NCBI GenBank assembly: GCA_016219235.1
Contig: JACRBO010000725.1
Span: 1-13,934 of the forward strand
Direction: 5' to 3'
Source of the DNA: Chloroflexota bacterium
GTDB taxonomy: Bacteria; Chloroflexota; Anaerolineae; Fen-1058
Length of the DNA: 13,934 nt
Shown piece by piece: positions 7,478 to 13,343 of this stretch (position 1 is its first letter; the number at the start of each line of letters is the position of its first letter). The position numbers were made by a program, and so were the translations under genes. The notes below the pieces were generated by a model. The model did no database searches. It saw only the letters and a program-made list of their open reading frames with translations, and had not been told where the DNA came from.

Positions 7478-7939
7478 TTACTGTGGTAGCGTATACTCTT
7501 CGCGATGCCCAAAGTATTTGGAGTTGTCGATGAGGCGCAGCCACTGCGGCTTTAAGACATAGAATGAACTGCGTGCGATCTGATCGGTGAACTCGGACGT
7601 GAACGGGAACTTATCGCGGAACAGCGCCCACGCCCGATCGGTTTCGTCGGGATCGATCACGCGCCGTGCCGGCCCTTCGATCTGCACGCCATGGATATCA
7701 CGCCAGTCCCACGTCTCGTTGTGGATCGTCACGGCGATGCGGCTGACGCGCTCCAGGTTCTGCGAGTGGCGACTCTTTTCGCCGGACACCCAGTACACGT
7801 TCAACGCCTCGTCGCTGGTGTAGAAGACGCTGGCCGCTTGCGGCCACGCTTCGCGATCGACGGTGGCAATCGTCAGAGTTGTGTGTTTCTTCAAGAACGC
7901 CGCGACTTCGGCGCGTTGAGTCTCTGTGATGCGTGTCAT
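7478..7939 (-). CDS. Pyridoxamine 5'-phosphate oxidase-like FMN-binding split-barrel protein
   Basis: A 153-residue protein of the PNPOx-like split-barrel superfamily. It contains TLTIATVD followed by PQAASVFYTSDEALNVYWVS (first barrel strands, about 21-52), SGEKSRHSQNL (52-62, the usual flavin-phosphate contact), VQIEGPARRV, and a C-terminal KPQWLRLIDNSKYFGHREEY. Members bind FMN, or F420 or haem in some branches, and act on varied small molecules, so general stress- or redox-type oxidoreductase is the safest reading. True PNP oxidase is longer and unlikely. The start is ATG 7939, overlapping the epimerase stop codon as ATGA (4 bp); the frame is open further upstream but that part lies inside the epimerase gene. 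Its place in a glycan operon is odd and its substrate may belong to that pathway. Confidence 0.82.
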   Translation of the reverse strand: MTRITETQRAEVAAFLKKHTTLTIATVDREAWPQAASVFYTSDEALNVYWVSGEKSRHSQNLERVSRIAVTIHNETWDWRDIHGVQIEGPARRVIDPDETDRAWALFRDKFPFTSEFTDQIARSSFYVLKPQWLRLIDNSKYFGHREEYTLPQ

Positions 7940-8898
7940 ACGGTTGTCGCTCGATTCAGTTGGGTTCCGTGCGGCAAGTCTCGAAAGCGCGGATCGCGTT
8001 CGATGGTCAGGCGCAGGCCGTCTTCCAATGAGGTGCGCGGCGTGTAGCCCAACAGCGCCTGTGCCTTGCCGATATTGGCCCACAGCCGTTTAGCGCCGCC
8101 GCCGCTGTTATTGCGCAGCGGTGTGATCGACTGGCGCGTGAGCCGGCCGATAAGGGTGATCAGCTGATCGATGGTGGTCTCGGCGCCGCCGCCGATGTTG
8201 ATGACTTCCCGATCGATATTGCGCGCCGTGGCGGCCGCTTCCAGCGCCTCGACCACGTCGTCGATGTAGACAAAATCGCGCGTTTGGCGGCCCTCGCCAA
8301 ACGTCACCAGCGAGCCGTTCGTCAACGCCTGTTTCAAGAATTGCGGAATCACCGGCGCGTGCGAAGGCGGCAATTGCTGCCCTGGTCCATAGGCGTTGAA
8401 GATGCGCAGGCACACCGTCTCGATCTTCCACAGTGCGCCGATGGTGCGCACGTAGTGCTCGGCAGCAAGTTTGCTCACCGCATACGGCGAATCGGGGTTG
8501 GGGGGTAGGTCTTCGTGCACGGGCTGGTGCGTTTGCGCACCGTACACCGCGCCCGATGAGGCCAGCACCACGCGCTTCACGCCCGCGTCGCGGATTACCT
8601 CCATCACGGCCACGGTGCCGCCCACGTTGACGGCGTTATATTCACGCGGGTACAGAATCGATTCGGGCACGGACACACGCGCGGCGAGGTGATAGACACA
8701 GTCCACATCCTGGAGCAATGTCCACAATTTGGGCACATCCAGCACATCGCCGCGCGTAAAGAGGCTGGCGGAATTGAGGCGGCTGGGATCGCCCGTCGTC
8801 AAATCGTCCAGCACGCGTACGGTGTGACCGGCCGACACCAGCCGATTGGCTAACGCGGCCCCCAAAAAACCGGCCCCGCCTGTGACTAAGAATCGCAT
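7936..8898 (-). CDS. NAD-dependent sugar-nucleotide epimerase/dehydratase (extended SDR, GalE/WbpP-like)
   Basis: A 320-residue extended short-chain dehydrogenase. It starts MRFLVTGGAGFLG with the GxxGxxG dinucleotide motif (G7-G13) and an acidic D31-D32 after strand 2, indicating NAD rather than NADP. It also has the SSGAVYG segment (S114/S115) and YAVSK (catalytic Y139, K143). The C-terminal part has RQTRDFVYIDDVVEALEAA, the usual substrate-loop signature of UDP-hexose 4-epimerases and related UDP-GlcNAc/uronate enzymes. It would supply a sugar nucleotide in the cytoplasm for the glycosyltransferases here. ATG 8898 is chosen because AAGG sits 5 bp ahead; a TTG at 8916 lacks such a site. It is the first gene of the four-gene operon, with a perfect TATAAT about 37 bases upstream. 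The exact substrate is not determined. Confidence 0.92.
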   Translation of the reverse strand: MRFLVTGGAGFLGAALANRLVSAGHTVRVLDDLTTGDPSRLNSASLFTRGDVLDVPKLWTLLQDVDCVYHLAARVSVPESILYPREYNAVNVGGTVAVMEVIRDAGVKRVVLASSGAVYGAQTHQPVHEDLPPNPDSPYAVSKLAAEHYVRTIGALWKIETVCLRIFNAYGPGQQLPPSHAPVIPQFLKQALTNGSLVTFGEGRQTRDFVYIDDVVEALEAAATARNIDREVINIGGGAETTIDQLITLIGRLTRQSITPLRNNSGGGAKRLWANIGKAQALLGYTPRTSLEDGLRLTIERDPRFRDLPHGTQLNRATTV

Positions 8899-9033
8899 GA
8901 GCACCTTGCACGTCAAAAATAATCAAGCAGCGCGATTATAGCACGGTTCAGTAGTGTGATAGTGCGCTAGTCATGCGGCCAGCGAGTATAATGTAAGGAA
9001 CGATCATCTTGCAGATCAATTGGAGTCGTTTAC
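8899..9033. promoter_or_regulatory. Divergent promoter region with two perfect TATAAT boxes and a shared TAGTGCGCTA motif
   Basis: The 135-bp gap drives genes in both directions. The minus-strand -10 is TATAAT at 8940-8935 (epimerase operon). The plus-strand -10 is TATAAT at 8987-8992 (putative metallopeptidase). Neither has a consensus TTGACA. Instead the 10-mer TAGTGCGCTA (8960-8969), an imperfect palindrome, occupies the -35 position of both. TAGT recurs at 8952, 8960 and 8968, an exact 8-base phase. The arrangement suggests one regulator or a shared alternative -35 element for both units. The plus gene has a GGAG RBS at 9022-9025. Confidence 0.55.
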
Positions 9034-10404
9034 GTGAAGCGTCTTAAGCTGTGGCTAACCAAGATCGTGCGGGCTGTGACGAATGTTGTGTTCTTTTTAG
9101 CGGTTGCGTTCTTCATCGGACAAGAATATCCCGTTCCGGGCGCAGATGAAACTTTGCTGGCGCGCGCTGTTGGCAATCAATACTTTGAGTTCGCGCAATG
9201 GACAGTGGAAGCTTATACTGAAAAGGCTGCACAGATCGCCGTACCGATCGCCCGCTACCTCGACGACGAACAGCGCCGCCAATTCGTGCTGGACTATATG
9301 CAGGCTACGCGCGATTATTATGATCTGGAAAATCGCGTGCGCCAGATCTACGCCGAGGCTGCCATCACTGACCCGGCCGCCGTGTCTGAAGATGTACGGG
9401 CCAGACGCGATGCCTTGCGTGCCAGTATCGAGCAGCGCCGCCCCACCGCCGAAGCCATCATCCAGCAGCAAATCTCGGTTATCTTGATTGAGGAAGGCTT
9501 CTCCGTCGGCGGGGAAGTCTTTCCACCGGTCGCGGCGCGCATCACCCCCCTGCCTAATATCCTCATCATTTCGCCGCGCGACGAGATCAAGCGGGTGACC
9601 GGCGAGGCCCTGGCGGCTGGCCTTAAAGTCGATCAGGCCGAGGCCATCGAAGCCCGCGTGTTGAGCGACACCAACCAGTCGGCGTTGGTGGTGCCCATCG
9701 GCGGGCTGGCCGACTATCCGGCGATGATCCTGGAGACGACTGAGTTGTTGTGGCTGTTGCAAACGACCGCGCATGAGTGGTCGCATCACTGGTTGTACCT
9801 GCGGCCGCTTGGCTACAGTTACCTGTCCGAGGACGGCGCGAACCTGCGCACCATCAACGAGACGGTCGCGTCAGTGTTTGGCGATGAGATCGGCCTGAAG
9901 GTCATGCGCCGTTTCTATCGGGCCGAGTTGCAGCGCACCTTCCCCGATCTGGTTGAGGAAAAGCCGCTGACCATTCCCGACCCTGAGCCGTCGCAGCCGC
10001 CAACCACGTCTGCTCAGCCGCGGCAGTTCAGTTTTAGCCGCACGTTGCGCGACGCACGCATCAAGGTCGATGGGTTGTTAGCCGAGGCTCGGGACTTGAA
10101 GCAGCAGGGAAAACCCGATCGGGCCGAAGCGAAGATCGTTGAGGCTGAGCAATACATGGAAGCGCAGCGGCAAGTGATCAACGCCAACGGTTACCACATC
10201 CGCAAGATCAACCAGGCTTACTTTGCGTTTTACGGAGCGTACGCCGATCAGCCGGGCGCAGCGGGCAGCGATCCAGTCGGGCCGAATGTGATCGCATTGC
10301 GCGTCTACTCGCCCACCGTGCGCGAGTTCATGGATCGTGCTTCGGCCATTCTCACACTCGATCGGCTGGTGCAGGCCGTTGAGGAATTGAAGTCTCAGCC
10401 ATAA
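9034..10404 (+). CDS. Membrane-anchored gluzincin-like putative zinc metallopeptidase, family not recognised
   Basis: A 456-residue protein that I cannot assign to a named family. An N-terminal basic stretch and hydrophobic segment (about 12-30, VTNVVFFLAVAFFIG) should anchor it or act as a signal, leaving the rest outside the membrane. At 247-252 it has HEWSHH, a zinc-type HExxH, and 24 residues after it comes TINETVASVFGDE (E276). That resembles the INExxSDxFG segment supplying the third zinc ligand in thermolysin-like gluzincins, so metallopeptidase activity is likely but inferred. The N-terminal half is charged and helical; residues about 340-390 look like coiled coil with many Arg/Glu/Lys/Ala. 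The start is GTG 9034 with GGAG at 9022-9025, 8 bp spacing. It is divergent from the epimerase operon and convergent with the zinc-ribbon gene 14 bp away. The substrate is unknown. Confidence 0.8.
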   Translation: MKRLKLWLTKIVRAVTNVVFFLAVAFFIGQEYPVPGADETLLARAVGNQYFEFAQWTVEAYTEKAAQIAVPIARYLDDEQRRQFVLDYMQATRDYYDLENRVRQIYAEAAITDPAAVSEDVRARRDALRASIEQRRPTAEAIIQQQISVILIEEGFSVGGEVFPPVAARITPLPNILIISPRDEIKRVTGEALAAGLKVDQAEAIEARVLSDTNQSALVVPIGGLADYPAMILETTELLWLLQTTAHEWSHHWLYLRPLGYSYLSEDGANLRTINETVASVFGDEIGLKVMRRFYRAELQRTFPDLVEEKPLTIPDPEPSQPPTTSAQPRQFSFSRTLRDARIKVDGLLAEARDLKQQGKPDRAEAKIVEAEQYMEAQRQVINANGYHIRKINQAYFAFYGAYADQPGAAGSDPVGPNVIALRVYSPTVREFMDRASAILTLDRLVQAVEELKSQP

Positions 10405-10412
10405 ACAGGGAG

Positions 10413-10426
10413 CCGACTTCAGTCGG
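10413..10426. terminator. Small hairpin between convergent genes
   Basis: ccgact (10413-10418) pairs with agtcgg (10421-10426) around a 2-base loop, overlapping the stop codon of the minus-strand zinc-ribbon gene and lying 9 bp after the plus-strand stop at 10402-10404. It has no T-run on either side and such a tight loop would breathe, so a role as bidirectional terminator is only possible. Confidence 0.3.
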
Positions 10427-10907
10427 TCTTCACCACCGACCCGCACCACGGACACACCGTGCTCTCGGCGTCGATCCACTTCGCTTCGTCCGAGCGCAGT
10501 ACGCCCCCGCATTGCGGACAGGCCGCCGGTAAAGAGCGAGTCGGCAACGCCTTAGGTGCGAACACCACATCACAGCCGGCGCAGTAATACAGTTCGGTCC
10601 AATGATGCAGCGCCGCTTGCCACTCAGTGTGGAGGCGCGGATAGCGCGCGTGCTTATCGCGCCAGCCTTGCCACAACATCAGCGCCACTACCACCCACCC
10701 GATGCCAGCCGTGAAGAAGCCAATCACCAGCACCAGCATGATTTCGTTTTGCGACAGGTTGAATTTAGCCGGCGGGCGTTCGGGTTCACTGGGCGGTTTC
10801 AGGCGGGGAGCCAGCGCAGGATGAGCCGCACTGTTGGCAAAAATCACGCTGACCTTCTCCACTCGATCGGGCAGGGCACATTTGAGGCACGCTGGTTGAA
10901 AGGCCAT
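10419..10907 (-). CDS. Single-pass membrane protein with four CxxC pairs (zinc-ribbon type), function unknown
   Basis: A 162-residue protein. CLKC (C7, C10) sits at the N-terminus. A Pro-rich linker (about 30-48) leads to one hydrophobic helix (about 56-80, MLVLVIGFFTAGIGWVVVAL). The C-terminal part then has CAGC (109-112), CPQC (130-133) and CPWC (152-155). CAGC and CPQC make a standard zinc ribbon; the CPWC pair near the C-terminus could complete a second site with the N-terminal CLKC, although the helix lies between them in sequence. Such architecture occurs in many small uncharacterised bacterial membrane proteins. ATG 10907 is 5 bp beyond the stop of the M20 peptidase gene, so the two are probably co-transcribed; a GTG at 10922 would overlap that gene by 10 bp. 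There is no catalytic motif, so no function is assigned. Confidence 0.72.
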   Translation of the reverse strand: MAFQPACLKCALPDRVEKVSVIFANSAAHPALAPRLKPPSEPERPPAKFNLSQNEIMLVLVIGFFTAGIGWVVVALMLWQGWRDKHARYPRLHTEWQAALHHWTELYYCAGCDVVFAPKALPTRSLPAACPQCGGVLRSDEAKWIDAESTVCPWCGSVVKTD

Positions 10908-10912
10908 GTGCG

Positions 10913-12058
10913 CTACGCCCACTGCGTGAAGATAGTCGCCAGCAGCGCGGCGCGCTCGGCCAGGCTGTCGATGATAACGTGCTCGTGGACGGCGTGCGCG
11001 CCGTCGCCACGCGCGCCGATGCCGTCGAGCGTTGGCGTGCCTAGCGCGGAGGTGAAGTTGCCGTCGCTGCCGCCGCCGGTCGAGCCTTCTTCCAGTTTCA
11101 AACCGAGGCTTTCGCCCAGCCGTCGGGCCTGCCCGAACGTCGCGATCATCGTCGCGGTGCGCTCCATCGGGGGGCGGTTCAACCCGCCCGATATCGCCAA
11201 CTGAACGCCGGGGAGGGCGGGTTGCAAGTTCAGGATCGTCGGCATTAGCCGCTCCACTTCGCTCATCTTGGAGACGCGGAAGTCCACTTCCATCTCGGCG
11301 CGCTCAGGCACCACGTTGCTGGCCGTGCCGCCTGCAATGACGCCCACGTTCAAGGTCGTGCCCAGGTCGTAGTCCGTCATGGCCTGTAACTTGATAATCT
11401 GATGGGCCAGTTCGGCGATGGCGTTCAGCCCCTTGGGGTGATCCACCCCGGCGTGCGCCGAGCGGCCCTGCGCCACGATCTTGAACTCACCCACGCCCTT
11501 GCGGAAGGTTTTCAACTGGCCGCCCGCCATGGCTGGTTCCAGCACCAGCGCCAGCGTACTGCGCCGTGCCTCGGCCTCGATTAGATCGCGCGAGGTGACG
11601 CTGCCCACTTCTTCATCGCTGGTAAAAATCATGCGGATGGGGTGCTTGGGCGGCAGTCCGGCGGCTTGAAGCGCCCGCAGCGCCAGCCACAGAATCGCCG
11701 TGCCCGCCTTCATGTCGTAGGCGCCGGGACCGTAGAGTTTGCCGTCGGCTTCGCGCAACGGCATGGTAGCCAGCGTGCCCAGCGGCCAGACCGTGTCCAG
11801 ATGGCACAGCGTCAGGAACTGGCCCGACCCCGTCGCACTGCCGCTACCCATCCAGTCGGCCACGAGGTGATTCCCGGCGATAGGCTGTGGTACGGTGCGA
11901 ACCTCGACCCCCAGGGTGCGCAATTGCCCGGCCACAAAGGCCGAGCAGGCGTCGACGGCGTCTTTGTCGCCAGACGGCGATTCGAGCGAGCAAAGTTGTT
12001 TGAGCAGGGAGATAGCGTCGGGCAGGGCGGCCTGGCAGGTAGCAGGGATGTCGGTCAT
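10913..12058 (-). CDS. M20-family metallopeptidase (glutamate carboxypeptidase/CPG2-like)
   Basis: A 381-residue dinuclear zinc hydrolase, of the usual length for the family. By comparison with carboxypeptidase G2 the ligands are all visible: LCHLDTVW (H86, D88), GPGAYDMKAG (D115, bridging), SDEEVGS (E149 general base, E150 ligand), LVLEPA (E174), and HAVHEH near the C-terminus (H358). The central RSAHAGVDHPKGLNA marks the lid/dimerisation domain. It probably releases C-terminal amino acids, often Glu, from peptides or folate-like conjugates, in the cytoplasm since no signal peptide is seen. ATG 12058 is preferred to a GTG at 12088 because AAGGA lies 10 bp before it. The gene contains no CGATCG, unlike most of the window. 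It precedes the zinc-ribbon gene in the same unit. Confidence 0.92.
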   Translation of the reverse strand: MTDIPATCQAALPDAISLLKQLCSLESPSGDKDAVDACSAFVAGQLRTLGVEVRTVPQPIAGNHLVADWMGSGSATGSGQFLTLCHLDTVWPLGTLATMPLREADGKLYGPGAYDMKAGTAILWLALRALQAAGLPPKHPIRMIFTSDEEVGSVTSRDLIEAEARRSTLALVLEPAMAGGQLKTFRKGVGEFKIVAQGRSAHAGVDHPKGLNAIAELAHQIIKLQAMTDYDLGTTLNVGVIAGGTASNVVPERAEMEVDFRVSKMSEVERLMPTILNLQPALPGVQLAISGGLNRPPMERTATMIATFGQARRLGESLGLKLEEGSTGGGSDGNFTSALGTPTLDGIGARGDGAHAVHEHVIIDSLAERAALLATIFTQWA

Positions 12059-12187
12059 GACGGCTAAATCCTTGAAGTGGGCTGACACTGGGCGTTCTCA
12101 GCGCGCTTGCATTGCGCGCAGCGCCGGGCAAGTGTCAGTTTTCTCTTTAGCGCACTCGGTTCGCTCAGAGTCCGCTTCGAGTGCACC
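12059..12187 (-). promoter_or_regulatory. Structured 5' leader of the M20 peptidase gene
   Basis: Several inverted repeats lie between the likely transcription start (about 12187) and the ATG at 12058. They are gcactcg (12152-12158) with cgagtgc (12178-12184); ctgacact (12082-12089) with agtgtcag (12131-12138); and, nested inside the latter, gcgcgc (12101-12106) with gcgcgc (12114-12119). Together they could fold into two consecutive structures before the RBS. I recognise no known riboswitch class. GAGTGCGCTA, a 9/10 match to the motif in the divergent promoter, lies here on the minus strand (12158-12149). Confidence 0.4.
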
Positions 12188-12193
12188 CGCGCG

Positions 12194-12202
12194 ATTATAC
12201 CA
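12194..12202 (-). promoter_or_regulatory. Extended -10 promoter for the M20 peptidase gene
   Basis: On the minus strand TGGTATAAT (12202-12194) gives a perfect TATAAT with an extended -10 TGn. No TTGACA is found at the standard distance, as is common for extended -10 promoters. It would give a leader of about 130 nt. Confidence 0.55.
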
Positions 12203-12355
12203 TGTGGTCAACACATCACGCGACCTGCGCGTGAATAACGGCAGTTCAATACTGTTGCACGTGAAACAGCGTCTTGACAGAACGACGCGCGGACTGACCC
12301 CACGCGGGGCAGTCTGCCATTCCTGAGTATTCAGGCGCAAATGAACCGTGCTTAG

Positions 12356-12505
12356 CGAGTGCCCCGCGGCTTTTCTCCGTGCGGCGTCACACCTACAAGT
12401 TCCCACGCCACACAGGTATATCGCCCTGATCTGATCGTCACCATCACAATGGGTTTCAAACAGAGCGCCGTTACTCACCTTAAGCAGTTGGCGGCATGGG
12501 TGTAA
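12356..12505 (+). pseudogene. Open fragment 1 of a possible decayed gene
   Basis: The frame opens after TAG 12353-12355 and ends at TAA 12503-12505. It contains VYRPDLIVTITMGFKQSA and then VTHLKQLAAWV, with an ATG at 12449. The composition looks protein-like, but there is no RBS and I do not recognise it. It is followed 7 bp later by the ATG of fragment 2 in another frame. Confidence 0.2.
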
Positions 12506-12512
12506 CTTGAAC

Positions 12513-12638
12513 ATGAGTGATATTGAACATCTCAATATCTACAACGACAACCCGCATATCGTCAAAGACGACATCGTGCGGCGGCGTAGTTTTTATGTCA
12601 AGCAAAGGTGGTCAAGGACATTATTTTCTTGGCCGTGA
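12513..12638 (+). pseudogene. Open fragment 2 of a possible decayed gene (41 codons)
   Basis: ATG 12513 to TGA 12636-12638 encodes MSDIEHLNIYNDNPHIVKDD, then IVRRRSFYVKQR and a short tail. The first 32 residues have a soluble-protein look with balanced charge, and codon choice is more A/T-rich than in the neighbouring genes. No good Shine-Dalgarno precedes it. It could equally be a small gene or the broken start of a larger one. I do not recognise a family. Confidence 0.25.
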
Positions 12639-12690
12639 CGATCTGTGCCGCCTTGCGCAACTTACAATCGGCTCGCCTGGGTCTATATAA
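12595..12690 (+). pseudogene. Open fragment 3 of a possible decayed gene (31 codons), followed by RBS and ATG
   Basis: ATG 12595 to TAA 12688-12690, overlapping fragment 2 in a different frame, encodes MSSKGGQGHYFLGRDDLCRL followed by AQLTIGSPGSI. Directly at its stop there is AAGGA (12689-12693) and, 7 bp further, ATG 12701, as at a normal gene junction. That next frame soon runs antisense into the 3' end of the HD-domain gene, so any following gene would be cut away. Together this looks like the remains of a plus-strand operon, though chance cannot be excluded. Confidence 0.22.
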
Positions 12691-12713
12691 GGAACCGCAA
12701 ATGACACAGCGTA

Positions 12714-13343
12714 TCATGCATCACCATTTACTTCCCGATCCAGCTGCTCGTAAAACCCGACCATATAGGCGTGGCGTTCGGCGGCGATGGCGCGGCCGGC
12801 GGGCGTGTGCATGCGGTCTTTGATCTTCTTGAGCTTGACATGGAACTCATGCACTGAGGTGTGCTGATTGGGATCGGCTTCGCGCCCGTCCATCGGATCG
12901 GTGTAATCGACGGGCACAGCGGCCCACAATTTCTGGCCGCGATGTGCACCGAAAGCCACCGCGCGTGCCACACCAATCGCGCCGATCGAGTCCAGCTTAT
13001 CCGCGTCAAACAACACTTTGGCTTCCAGCGTTTGAGGTGTGGGTCCCGATCGGAACCGGTGCGACTCGATGGCGTGTGCGACGGCTTCGACGAAGGGCTC
13101 ATTGTAGCCGTGCTCGCGCAAGATGTCCTTCGATCGATTGGCCGCCGACGTTTCATGTCCGGCGCGGCCTTCATCCAGGCCGATGTCGTGCAACAGCGCC
13201 GCTGCTCGCACGATGTCCACATTCGCCCCCTCGGCCCGCGCAATCCGATCGGCAAGCTGGACAACCCGCAGAACGTGATCGAAGTCATGGGCGGAATCGG
13301 CATCGGCGGGGTACAGGGTGCGGGCAAACTCAATGGTGATCAT
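12714..13343 (-). CDS. HD-domain phosphohydrolase (YedJ-like)
   Basis: A 209-residue cytoplasmic HD-superfamily protein of the usual length for the YedJ-like branch. Metal-binding positions are visible in order: HDFDHVLRV (H23), LLHDIGLDEG (H52, D53), AGHETSA (H63), AHAIESHRF (H90, H95) and FDADKLDSIG (D113, D115). Such enzymes are metal-dependent phosphohydrolases of nucleotides or related small molecules; the substrate is not known. ATG 13343 overlaps the stop codon of the upstream glycosyltransferase gene as ATGA (4 bp), and AAGGA stands about 7 bp ahead, so the start is firm and the genes are translationally coupled. The C-terminus, MVGFYEQLDREVNGDA, ends normally. No regulatory site of its own is seen. 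Confidence 0.9.
   Translation of the reverse strand: MITIEFARTLYPADADSAHDFDHVLRVVQLADRIARAEGANVDIVRAAALLHDIGLDEGRAGHETSAANRSKDILREHGYNEPFVEAVAHAIESHRFRSGPTPQTLEAKVLFDADKLDSIGAIGVARAVAFGAHRGQKLWAAVPVDYTDPMDGREADPNQHTSVHEFHVKLKKIKDRMHTPAGRAIAAERHAYMVGFYEQLDREVNGDA

Larger units (their letters stand above)
12205..12713. other. Gene-free stretch of about 500 bases, possibly holding decayed coding sequence
   Basis: No intact gene is seen on either strand. Two small hairpins occur: gactg-a-cccc with ggggcagtc (12292-12314, one bulged A, loop acgc) and cctga-gtat-tcagg (12322-12335). From about 12356 on, the plus strand carries three short protein-like open pieces in three different frames, listed separately. 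A 145-codon minus-strand frame crosses the region, but it has a high Cys/Arg content, no family resemblance and no RBS I trust, so I do not call it. Confidence 0.5.

Noticed and set aside
7468..7512. TTG start extending the GT-C protein by 15 residues
   Set aside because: It would overlap the upstream gene by 35 bp without a better RBS; ATG 7467 gives normal operon spacing.
7940..8083. Upstream extension of the split-barrel protein frame
   Set aside because: It lies inside the epimerase gene and encodes no conserved residues; ATG 7939 gives a typical ATGA coupling and the family's normal N-terminus.
9097..9789. 230-codon minus-strand open frame opposite the putative metallopeptidase gene
   Set aside because: Antisense shadow with no RBS; the plus-strand gene has a GGAG, a membrane anchor and a coherent metal motif.
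12098..12535. 145-codon minus-strand frame upstream of the M20 gene
   Set aside because: It crosses the M20 promoter and structured leader, is rich in Cys/Arg, and has no recognisable domain or convincing RBS.
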